Source: Mogibacterium sp. (GTDB lineage Bacteria > Bacillota > Clostridia > Peptostreptococcales > Anaerovoracaceae). From it: DNA of 64,000 bases. Shown here in pieces: positions 18,301-25,609 of the stretch (positions are counted from its first letter, which is position 1; every line of letters begins with the position of its first letter). The notes under the pieces were generated by a model. The model had not been told where the DNA came from. It saw only the letters and a list, made by a program, of their open reading frames with translations, and did no database searches. The position numbers were made by a program, and so were the translations under genes. The stretch lies in contig JAEUGJ010000010.1 in assembly GCA_016775335.1 (NCBI GenBank), forward strand, positions 86,544 to 150,543, written 5' to 3'.

Positions 18301-18834
18301 TTGATTAAATCCACGATTAGGACGCGCACCTATCGCGCAATATATCGGTTATTGGACCGGGTATCTCCGGTGGATTACGACTGCGGCACCCTTTGCGGTG
18401 CCGCATGTTGTATGGTGGAATCGGAGCCGGATATGGAAATGGGCATCTACCTGCTGCCGGGGGAAGACAAAATCCATCGCCGGGAAGGAGAGGACTATCG
18501 TTGGACGGAAGAATCCACGGAAGAGTTTGAATTCCCGGAATCCTGGAAGGGGAAGGTGTTCTTTTTACACTGCATGAATCCGCCCCACTGCCAAAGATCG
18601 CTGCGGCCCATTCAGTGCCGGACTTTTCCGCTGCTGCCCCATTTGACGGAGGAGGATGAGCTCGTCATGATTTATGATGACACGGAGGTGCCGTACGCGT
18701 GCCCGCTGATTGAAGAGGCCCTTCCGCTGAATGACGATTTTGTGAAGGCCACCACTACGGTGTGGCGGCATCTGATTCGAGATCCACTGATTTACGACCT
18801 GGTAAAAGCAGACTCGGCGGAGCGCTATGAATAG
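18301..18834 (+). CDS. Cysteine-rich protein, YkgJ/UPF0153-like
   Basis: The 177-residue protein starts at TTG, 8 nt after GAGGAA. It holds paired cysteines, YDCGTLCGAACCM near residue 25 and HCMNPPHCQRSLRPIQCRTFPLLPH near 95-120. The RPxxCRxFPL pattern and spacing recall the YkgJ/UPF0153 group of putative zinc- or iron-chelating proteins; I place it there tentatively. It is coupled to the upstream hydrolase gene. No known substrate or partner is evident. Downstream, 18835-19014 holds no clear terminator. Confidence 0.55.
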   Translation: MIKSTIRTRTYRAIYRLLDRVSPVDYDCGTLCGAACCMVESEPDMEMGIYLLPGEDKIHRREGEDYRWTEESTEEFEFPESWKGKVFFLHCMNPPHCQRSLRPIQCRTFPLLPHLTEEDELVMIYDDTEVPYACPLIEEALPLNDDFVKATTTVWRHLIRDPLIYDLVKADSAERYE

Positions 18835-19017
18835 TCGGCCGCGGGGAATGCAGGGGCAGCGGTAGAATATAGGAATAGGCGGAAGAATATTTTTACAAAA
18901 CGAACACATTACATCGGGTAGCATGAAAAAAAGTGCTATACCCATAGGAATAATTCGTTTTTCAAGGAATTGTGAATATGTTAACATCTGTACCGTAAGG
19001 AAAGAGTGCTTTAGGTG

Positions 19018-19039
19018 CATCCCCGGAGAAGCGGGGATG
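19018..19039 (+). promoter_or_regulatory. GC-rich hairpin just upstream of brnQ (first copy)
   Basis: CATCCCCG (19018-19025) and CGGGGATG (19032-19039) form a perfect 8-bp stem with a GAGAAG loop, 23 nt before the chosen start. It would hide a GGGGA that could otherwise serve an alternative ATG at 19045. Translational control is possible but unproven. Confidence 0.4.
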
Positions 19040-19062
19040 AAAGTATGAGAGGTATTGAAATT

Positions 19063-20391
19063 ATGGAACAGAATGGTAAGACAAGAAGCAAGCGTTCCGC
19101 CATCATCATCATGGGTCTGGCGCTGTTTGCAACACAGTTCGGTGCCGGAAATCTGATCTTCCCGCCGTTCTTGGGAAGAGACACCGGTTCTTCCTGGTTC
19201 GTTGGATTCATCGGATTCTTCCTGATGGACGTTGGTCTGGCGGTAGCAGCGATTATCGCAACCGTATCCAACAAGAAGGGCGGCGTTGACGGCGTTATGG
19301 GCAAAATGGGCCGCATCCCGGGAAAAGCGATGGTAACCGCTATCATCATCTGCCTGGGACCGCTGATTGCAATTCCGCGTACGGCAGCAACCACCTATGA
19401 AATGGGCATTAAGCTGCTGATTCCGGGACTTCCGCAGTGGGCATTCGGTGCTATTTTCTACGGAATCGCACTGCTGCTGGTAATCCGCCCGACAAAAGTA
19501 GTAGATATTATCGGAAACTATCTCACACCGATTCTCCTGGCAGTAATGGTACTGCTGATTGTAATCGGTATCGTGAATCCAATCGATGAGGCTGCAATCC
19601 TGGCAAACGCATCCCCGATGCATGACGGTATCGTAAACGGATACCAGACATTGGACGGTATCGGCGGCGTTCCGCAGACACTGATGATGATCACTGCGGC
19701 ATGTGCTTACGGATATACCACAAAGGATGAAATTCGTCAGACCGTCAGCGGTTCCGCGGTAATCTCCGGAACTTTACTGGCTCTGGTGTACGGCGGACTG
19801 ACCTATCTGGGTTCCACCGTTTCCGGAATCGCAGAATATAAGAATCTGGAGCAGGCTCCGCTGCTGATGGCAATCACCAACAGACTGCTTGGCAGCTACG
19901 GCGTAATCGCACTGACCGTCATCGTGCTGATGGCTTGCCTGACCACCGCAATCGGACTTTCCGCAGTAGTGGGCGACTACTTCAAGGATCTCACCGACGG
20001 AAAGATGAAGTACAAGAACACCGTTATCGCAGTTATCGTATTCAGCTACATTCTCTCCAACTTCGGATTGGGCAACATCATCGCACTGGCAGGACCGATT
20101 CTGTCCATCCTGTATCCGCCGCTGATCGTTCTGGTCGTAATGACGCTGCTGGAGAAGGTTGTCAAGAACGAGATGTCCGCATGCGTAGGTGCCTACGTAT
20201 CCCTGCTGGCCAGCCTGGCAGGAACCCTGCCGATGGGCGTGATCTCCGACATGGCCGCAAAGCTGCCGTTCGCTGCAGATGGCCTGGGCTGGATCGTTCC
20301 GGCTGTAATCGGATGCGCGGTAGGCGCATTCATTCCGAAGCCACAGGGCAAGAAGGCTGAAAACCTGAAGGCAAATGTGAATCTCGACTAA
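19063..20391 (+). CDS. brnQ: Branched-chain amino acid carrier, LIVCS family (first copy)
   Basis: BrnQ proteins import leucine, isoleucine and valine with Na+ or H+. The 442-residue protein has about 12 hydrophobic segments and the family start GLALFATQFGAGNLIFPPFLGR, later IIGNYLTP and NGYQTLDGIGGV. The frame extends upstream to ATGs at 19045 and 19015; 19063 is chosen because it aligns with the start of the second copy (MEKKRSKFSATLCMG) and has AGAGG 10 nt upstream. It is close kin to the protein at 21583-22914, with a convergent LysR gene between them. Confidence 0.92.
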   Translation: MEQNGKTRSKRSAIIIMGLALFATQFGAGNLIFPPFLGRDTGSSWFVGFIGFFLMDVGLAVAAIIATVSNKKGGVDGVMGKMGRIPGKAMVTAIIICLGPLIAIPRTAATTYEMGIKLLIPGLPQWAFGAIFYGIALLLVIRPTKVVDIIGNYLTPILLAVMVLLIVIGIVNPIDEAAILANASPMHDGIVNGYQTLDGIGGVPQTLMMITAACAYGYTTKDEIRQTVSGSAVISGTLLALVYGGLTYLGSTVSGIAEYKNLEQAPLLMAITNRLLGSYGVIALTVIVLMACLTTAIGLSAVVGDYFKDLTDGKMKYKNTVIAVIVFSYILSNFGLGNIIALAGPILSILYPPLIVLVVMTLLEKVVKNEMSACVGAYVSLLASLAGTLPMGVISDMAAKLPFAADGLGWIVPAVIGCAVGAFIPKPQGKKAENLKANVNLD

Positions 20392-20472
20392 CAGTTTATA
20401 AAAAGAGTTTTGCCTCGGCCATTGAATAAACCCGATTTCCGGACCCCCCCGGAAGTTGATGCAAAACGAAAA

Positions 20473-20512
20473 GGCAGGCGCTTCACGAAAGTGGAGCGCC
20501 TGCCGGTTTTTT
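20473..20512. terminator. Bidirectional terminator between brnQ and the LysR gene
   Basis: A 14-bp stem (20473-20486 with 20491-20504) with a GAAA tetraloop is followed by GGTTTTTTTAT on the plus strand and TTTTCGTTTT on the minus strand, serving both convergent genes. Confidence 0.9.
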
Positions 20513-20524
20513 TATAAAAAAGAA

Positions 20525-21397
20525 TTAGCACGTGACGATGCCGTGCTGGTTGATGAACTCGATGAGCTTTCGCAGGGGATCGTTCATGTATTTTGTGCTG
20601 TAGAAGAGCTGGAGCATTTCCACAAATGCCTCCCCCAGCGGGAAACATTCGAAGTTGCTGTCCGCGTCCACCTCCGAAAGGGGCAGGATGGCGAAACCCT
20701 GGGACAGGGCCAGCATCATGGTCTGCACGTCCTGGCTGCGGGCAACCCGAACATCGTGGAAGGTGGTGCCGTACTTTTTGTGAAGGTTGGTGCGGCAGTA
20801 TTCGTAATAATCCTCGTCCATGGATTTGGTAATTAGGGGAAGACTCTCAATCGCCTTCTCGATGGAGCCGAAGTGGCGCACCGTGTTGGGCGGAAGCACC
20901 AGGTAGTCCAGGGCTTTCAGGATATCGATGCTGCGAATCTCCGGATAGGCGCGGACTTTTTCACTGATATTGTCCGGCATGACGATGGCGTGGAGGCGCT
21001 GATGCACCAGATCGCTCACCAATTCCTTCTCGCTGCCGAAGGAGGCCTTCAAGTTCACGTCCCGATAGGCGGTTTGAAAATCCGTAAAGAGGGACACGTA
21101 GAAATGAGAACCGTCCAGTCCCAGGTTCAAATCCCGGGAGTGGTCCTGCTTCAGGGCGGCCACCAGATTGGCATAATCTTTTTTCATGGCCAGCGCCTTT
21201 TCGTAGAAAATCTGCCCCTGGTCGGTGAGCTCGCAGCCCTTGTTGGTTCGATAGAACAGCTTGCAATTGAATTCGCTCTCCAGTTGGGCAATGTACTTGC
21301 TCATGGTGGTCTGTGCAATTCCGCACTGATCGGCGGCTTGGGTGAAGTTCCCGGTGTCTGCCGCCGTTAAAAAATAGTCTAATTTTTGAATATCCAT
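20525..21397 (-). CDS. LysR-family transcriptional regulator
   Basis: The 290-residue protein has the N-terminal winged helix-turn-helix of LysR regulators: MDIQKLDYFLTAADTGNFTQ, AADQCGIAQTTMSKYIAQLE and LFYRTNKGCELTDQG. The rest is a periplasmic-binding-protein-like ligand domain. It is divergent from the second brnQ across 185 bases and convergent with the first, so control of one or both carriers is likely (inference from position). On the minus strand a TATAAT occurs at 21423-21418. The ligand is unknown; branched-chain amino acids are a reasonable guess. Confidence 0.9.
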   Translation of the reverse strand: MDIQKLDYFLTAADTGNFTQAADQCGIAQTTMSKYIAQLESEFNCKLFYRTNKGCELTDQGQIFYEKALAMKKDYANLVAALKQDHSRDLNLGLDGSHFYVSLFTDFQTAYRDVNLKASFGSEKELVSDLVHQRLHAIVMPDNISEKVRAYPEIRSIDILKALDYLVLPPNTVRHFGSIEKAIESLPLITKSMDEDYYEYCRTNLHKKYGTTFHDVRVARSQDVQTMMLALSQGFAILPLSEVDADSNFECFPLGEAFVEMLQLFYSTKYMNDPLRKLIEFINQHGIVTC

Positions 21398-21582
21398 AAC
21401 CTTTACCTCTCGTTTTTATTATAACGGATAAAAAATAATAAACAATAGAATAATTTGGTTCAGTATGTCAAAACATGAAAAAAAGTGGTTGCAAGATGAA
21501 AAAGATTCTTTTTAAAAACACATTTCTTCATGGTAGAGTAGGTGGCGTATTGGTTATAAATGTTAATAGGTAAGGTGAAAAA

Positions 21583-22914
21583 ATGGAAAAGAAAAGAAGT
21601 AAGTTCTCCGCAACCCTTTGCATGGGGCTTGCATTATTTGCCGCACAGTTCGGTGCGGGAAACCTGATCTTCCCGCCGTTCCTGGGAAGAGAAACGGGAA
21701 GCAGCTGGATCAGCGGATTCATGGGATTCTTCATCATGGACGTAGGACTGGCAGCAATCGCGATTGCGTCGGTAGTGCTGAACCGGAAAGGGAACGTTGA
21801 CGGAGTTGTGGGCAAGATGGGAGCAAAGCCGGGAAAGGTACTGCTCACCACCATCATGCTCTGTCTGGGACCGTGCGTGTGCATTCCGCGAACTGCGGCA
21901 ACCAGCTATGAGCTTGGATTCAAGACCATCGCGCCAAGCGTGCCGCTGTGGCTCTACGGTCTGGTGTTCTTCCTGATTACGTTGGGACTGGTTATCCGCC
22001 CGTCTAAAGTAGTAGACATTATCGGAAACTATCTCACCCCATGTCTCTTGGCCGTAATGATTCTCCTGATTGTCATCGGAATTATCAACCCGCTGGGATC
22101 TTCCGTTTCTCCGGAAGAAATCGTTCCGTTTGCATCCGGCATTCAGAACGGATATCAGACACTGGACGGAATCGGCGGCGTGCTGATTACCATCATGCTG
22201 ATTACCGCCGCATACAACTACGGTTACAAGGAACACGAAGACGTTAAAAAGATGATCGTGGGCGCGGATCTCATTTCCGCAGCGCTGCTGGCCATCGTGT
22301 ACGGCGGACTGACCTATCTGGGCTCCACCGCTTCCGGTATTCCGGAATATGCCGGACTGGATCAGGCGGGCCTCCTGGTAGCGATTACCTACCACCTGAT
22401 GGGAAAATACGGCGTATATGCACTGGCAGCCATCGTAATCCTGGCCTGCGTTACCACCGCACTGGGACTCAGCTCCATTGTGGGAGATTACTTTGAAGAG
22501 CTGACCCACGGAAAGCTGAAGTACAAGCAGATTGTCATCGCCCTGATTGCCATCAGCTATGCCATGTCCAACTTCGGACTGAGCCAGATTATCGCCATTG
22601 CGGGACCGGTACTGAACATCCTGTACCCGCCGCTGATTGTGCTAGTGCTGGGAGCCTACGTGGAGAAAATTACGGACAACGACCACGTCATCTGCGTGGG
22701 AACCTACGTGGCGCTGATTACCAGCATCCTGAGCACCATCAGCACCTCCGGACATCCGATTGCCTTCATCGACAACCTGCCGTTCGCCTCCTTTGGATTG
22801 GGCTGGGTTATCCCGGCACTGATTGGCTGCGGTCTGGGCGCATTCTGGAAGAAGGATGCCTCTCTGCTCTCCGGAAAAGAACTGAACGCGGGCAAAAAGC
22901 TGGAAGCGGAATAA
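21583..22914 (+). CDS. brnQ: Branched-chain amino acid carrier, LIVCS family (second copy)
   Basis: The 443-residue membrane protein matches the first copy over its full length, sharing GLALFAAQFGAGNLIFPPFLGR, PSKVVDIIGNYLTP and NGYQTLDGIGGV. It imports branched-chain amino acids by family. The start MEKKRSKFSATL follows AGGTGAAAAA. It is divergent from a LysR gene and has its own terminator. The two copies differ in loops and C-termini, so they may have different affinity or preference, as seen with paired BrnQ carriers in other Firmicutes. Confidence 0.92.
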   Translation: MEKKRSKFSATLCMGLALFAAQFGAGNLIFPPFLGRETGSSWISGFMGFFIMDVGLAAIAIASVVLNRKGNVDGVVGKMGAKPGKVLLTTIMLCLGPCVCIPRTAATSYELGFKTIAPSVPLWLYGLVFFLITLGLVIRPSKVVDIIGNYLTPCLLAVMILLIVIGIINPLGSSVSPEEIVPFASGIQNGYQTLDGIGGVLITIMLITAAYNYGYKEHEDVKKMIVGADLISAALLAIVYGGLTYLGSTASGIPEYAGLDQAGLLVAITYHLMGKYGVYALAAIVILACVTTALGLSSIVGDYFEELTHGKLKYKQIVIALIAISYAMSNFGLSQIIAIAGPVLNILYPPLIVLVLGAYVEKITDNDHVICVGTYVALITSILSTISTSGHPIAFIDNLPFASFGLGWVIPALIGCGLGAFWKKDASLLSGKELNAGKKLEAE

Positions 22915-22950
22915 GAACGCTTAAAACACTAATTTCTATACTATATAGGG

Positions 22951-22985
22951 GAAACACCGCCTCGGTTTAGAAGGCGGTGTTTTGC
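22951..22985 (+). terminator. Terminator after the second brnQ
   Basis: AAACACCGCC (22952-22961) pairs with GGCGGTGTTT (22973-22982), followed by TGCTTTG. Confidence 0.8.
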
Positions 22986-23500
22986 TTTGCTGCTAAAAAC
23001 ATTTAAACGGTTGCTCCCAGCGTTGACCGGCTGCCGGTTCATACTGAAGTCGGTATGAAAAAACATGATAGCAAAAAAGAACAAGGCGAAAAGGAGGTGA
23101 AAAAATTTTTCAATTTATATAAAAAACTGGTTGAATGGATAATTAATCTACAACCATGGGGCATGACATGCGTATATTGATTATTTAAAGAAATAAAAAC
23201 ACAATATATTGTGACAACAAAAAAGTACGTCATAAAAATAACACAATTTTGCTTTGAAAACCGTACAAAATCTTGAAACCCTATTGTTCAATAGGTTTCC
23301 GCCAGTATTAAAAATTGTAAAAAGTTTTCTCCTTTCAACTAAATATATAGAACATATGTTGCGAATGTGAAGAACGGGTGATATACTTTGAGCATAAATT
23401 GTATAGGGCGGATTAACCAATTCAGTGATTATTCCGATTTAGTCCGAGAGGTGGATTGTCTTATACAGAGTTCTTATATGTGTCGTTTTCATTTTTGTAT
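22986..23500. other. AT-rich gene-free stretch with an orphan ribosome binding site
   Basis: No convincing gene was found. A perfect AAAGGAGGTGA (about 23090-23100) has no usable start codon at normal distance. A 27-codon frame opens with the GTG inside it (23097), encoding a basic, amphipathic peptide with two tryptophans (FFNLYKKLVEWIINLQPW). A hairpin GAAACCCTAT/ATAGGTTTC lies near 23275-23299. This may be the leader of the downstream symporter gene. Confidence 0.35.
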
Positions 23501-23512
23501 GGAGGTATTGAA

Positions 23513-24925
23513 ATGGAACAAGAAAACCAAAAAGGCCAATTTAATTCCAATTTTGGATTCTTGATGGCAGCACTTGGATCGGCCGTAGGTCTTGGTAACC
23601 TGTGGTCCTTCCCTTACAAGATGGGTATGGGCGGCGGATTCGCTTTCCTGCTCTTGTACGTTATTTTGGCAACTGTAGCCGGTTACCCTCTGATGCTTTC
23701 CGAGATGGCTCTCGGTCGTAAGACTCAGAAGGCAGCAATCGAAGCTTACAAGGAAGCCGATCACAGATTCACCTTCAACGGTGTTCTGCAGACCATCGTT
23801 CCTTGGCTCTTGATTTGCTTCTACTGCACATTCGGTGGATTCATCACCAAGTACCTGGGAGACTCCATTCTGACGCTCTTCGGTAAGGGTATTCTGAACA
23901 CTGCCGATCCGGGCGCACAGTTCGGCGGACTGCTGACAAACACCGGAAACTCCGTTGCATGGATGACAGGATATCTGCTCCTGACAATGGTAATCGTATT
24001 CGGTGGTGTATCCGGTGGTATCGAGAAGTTCTGTAAGGTAGCAATGCCGTTGCTGTTCTTCATGCTGCTCATCGTAGTAGTAAGATCTTGCACACTGCCT
24101 GGCGCAGGCCCTGGACTGAAGTTCCTGTTCAGCCCGGATCTGAGCGCTTGGGGAAGTGCAAAAGGATTCTTCACCGTACTCTCTTCGGCAGGTGGACAGT
24201 GCTTCTTCTCACTCTCTCTGTCGTCCGGTTGTATCATTGCTTACGGTTCTTACCTGGATAAGAAGGAGAACCTGGAATCCAACGCAGCAATTATCACCTT
24301 TGGTGACTCCATGGTAGCGATTCTGGCTGGCGTAGCTATCTTCCCGGCTGTATTCGCATTCGGTCTGGAGCCATCCGCAGGACCTGGACTGCTGTTCGTA
24401 TCGATGACAACCGTATTCACATCCATGGGCGCTGCAGGAAAGATCTTCCAGTTGCTGTTCTGGCTGCTGGTATTCTTCGCAGCACTGTCTTCTTCCATCG
24501 GTATGATGGAGGCAGGTATTTCCGCAATTCTGGATTCCAGAATGAAGGCCGGAAAGAGCGCGAACAGAGTTAAGGTTACCGTCATTATGGCTCTCGCAGC
24601 ATGGTTTGGTAACTTCCTGACCACCGCTGATGGACTGGGCACAAGCCAGAATGCATTCTTCGTAGCATTCCGTGGCCTGTTTAGACAGCCGGATGTACTG
24701 GACGTATGGGACTGCATCGCAGAAGGTATCCTGATGCCGCTGACCGGCCTCATCCTGACAATCCTGCTTGGCTGGGTTGTACCTGGATATCTTGATGATG
24801 AAATCAGCAATGGAGGAACCAGAAAGTTCAAGACCAGAGGTTTCTACAACTTCTGCATCAAGTGGGTTGGACCGATCTTCCTGGCAATGATTGTTTATGG
24901 ACAGCTCACAAGCTTCTGGGGTTAA
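23513..24925 (+). CDS. Sodium-dependent amino acid symporter (NSS/SNF family)
   Basis: The 470-residue membrane protein belongs to the neurotransmitter:sodium symporter family with LeuT, MhsT and TnaT. The hallmark first segment reads FLMAALGSAVGLGNLWSFPYK, holding the Na+ and substrate sites, and unwound-helix glycines and SSAGGQCFFSLSLSSG (helix 6 region) follow. Eleven to twelve hydrophobic segments fit a bacterial member. The ATG at 23513 follows GGAGG at 7 nt; an upstream in-frame ATG lacks such a site. The substrate is probably a hydrophobic or aromatic amino acid, which cannot be settled from sequence. Confidence 0.92.
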   Translation: MEQENQKGQFNSNFGFLMAALGSAVGLGNLWSFPYKMGMGGGFAFLLLYVILATVAGYPLMLSEMALGRKTQKAAIEAYKEADHRFTFNGVLQTIVPWLLICFYCTFGGFITKYLGDSILTLFGKGILNTADPGAQFGGLLTNTGNSVAWMTGYLLLTMVIVFGGVSGGIEKFCKVAMPLLFFMLLIVVVRSCTLPGAGPGLKFLFSPDLSAWGSAKGFFTVLSSAGGQCFFSLSLSSGCIIAYGSYLDKKENLESNAAIITFGDSMVAILAGVAIFPAVFAFGLEPSAGPGLLFVSMTTVFTSMGAAGKIFQLLFWLLVFFAALSSSIGMMEAGISAILDSRMKAGKSANRVKVTVIMALAAWFGNFLTTADGLGTSQNAFFVAFRGLFRQPDVLDVWDCIAEGILMPLTGLILTILLGWVVPGYLDDEISNGGTRKFKTRGFYNFCIKWVGPIFLAMIVYGQLTSFWG

Positions 24926-24973
24926 TTTAAAGACTCGTTGTAAGACTTTAACTTAAGGCAAATATAAAGAACG

Positions 24974-25015
24974 CACAAATGCTCGGATTCTCGGATTCGG
25001 GCATTTGTGTTTTTT
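24974..25015 (+). terminator. Terminator after the NSS symporter gene
   Basis: CACAAATGC (24974-24982) pairs with GCATTTGTG (25001-25009), extended by a mismatched inner stem, then TTTTTT. Confidence 0.9.
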
Positions 25016-25045
25016 GAATTGGAAGGCCGCCGGGCGGGACGTTGA

Positions 25046-25441
25046 GTTTGCGCCTCACCGCCGTCAAAACCTTGAAGTACCGTCGGGAGGCGCAAACAAT
25101 TAGCCGTGAAAGCCGGTGGGCGCCCGTTCGAGTTTGCGCCTCACCGCCGGCAAAGCCTTATGGTACCGTCAGGAGGCGCAAACAATTAGCCGTGAAAGCC
25201 GGTGGGCGCCCGTTCGAGTTTGCGCCTCACCGCCGGCAAAGCCTTGTAGTTCCGTCGGGAGGCGCAAACAATTAGCCGTGAAAGCTGCCGGGCGCCCGTT
25301 CGAGTTTGCGCCTCACTGCCGGCAAAGCCTTATGGTACCGTAGGGAGGCGCAAACAATTAGCCGGAAGAGCTGCCGGGCGCCCGTTCGAGTTTGCGCCTC
25401 GCCGCCGGCAATGCCTTGTAGTACCGTTAGGAGGCGCAAAC
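25046..25441. repeat. Five-copy 86-bp tandem array of 52-nt palindromes
   Basis: Palindromes start at 25046, 25132, 25218, 25304 and 25390, a period of exactly 86. Each has GTTTGCGCCTC and GAGGCGCAAAC arms (perfect 11 bp) around a 30-nt loop with the core CCGGCAAAGCC. They are separated by 34-nt near-identical spacers beginning AATTAGCC. The array lies between the terminators of two convergent genes. Confidence 0.95.
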
Positions 25442-25518
25442 CGGCACCTGTAAAATTGTCATAGGAGCGGTAAAGAACGCGAGCAGAGCTCGTTCCCGTC
25501 CTCATCCCGAATCACAAT

Positions 25519-25556
25519 GAAAAATTCCACCCTGAAAAGGGGTGGAATTTTTATCA
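25519..25556 (-). terminator. Terminator of thrS (bidirectional form)
   Basis: AAAATTCCACCC (25521-25532) pairs with GGGTGGAATTTT (25540-25551) with A and T tracts on both sides. It lies 55 nt beyond the thrS stop. Confidence 0.8.
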
Positions 25557-25609
25557 TCTTGTATTCTCGCTCGCCGGAGGCCTATCCAGATGGCGGAGCC
25601 GCTCGGCAC

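Noticed and set aside
23097..23180. AgrD-like signalling peptide gene
   Set aside because: The only cysteine is followed by two residues and a stop, which does not allow the usual thiolactone ring, and no agrB is near.
25046..25441. CRISPR array
   Set aside because: The regular 86-bp spacing looks like one, but the 34-nt spacers are near-identical, the repeats are 52-nt palindromes, and no cas gene is present.
25042..25505. Short open frames in the 86-bp array
   Set aside because: They repeat with the array on both strands and are explained by the tandem repeat.
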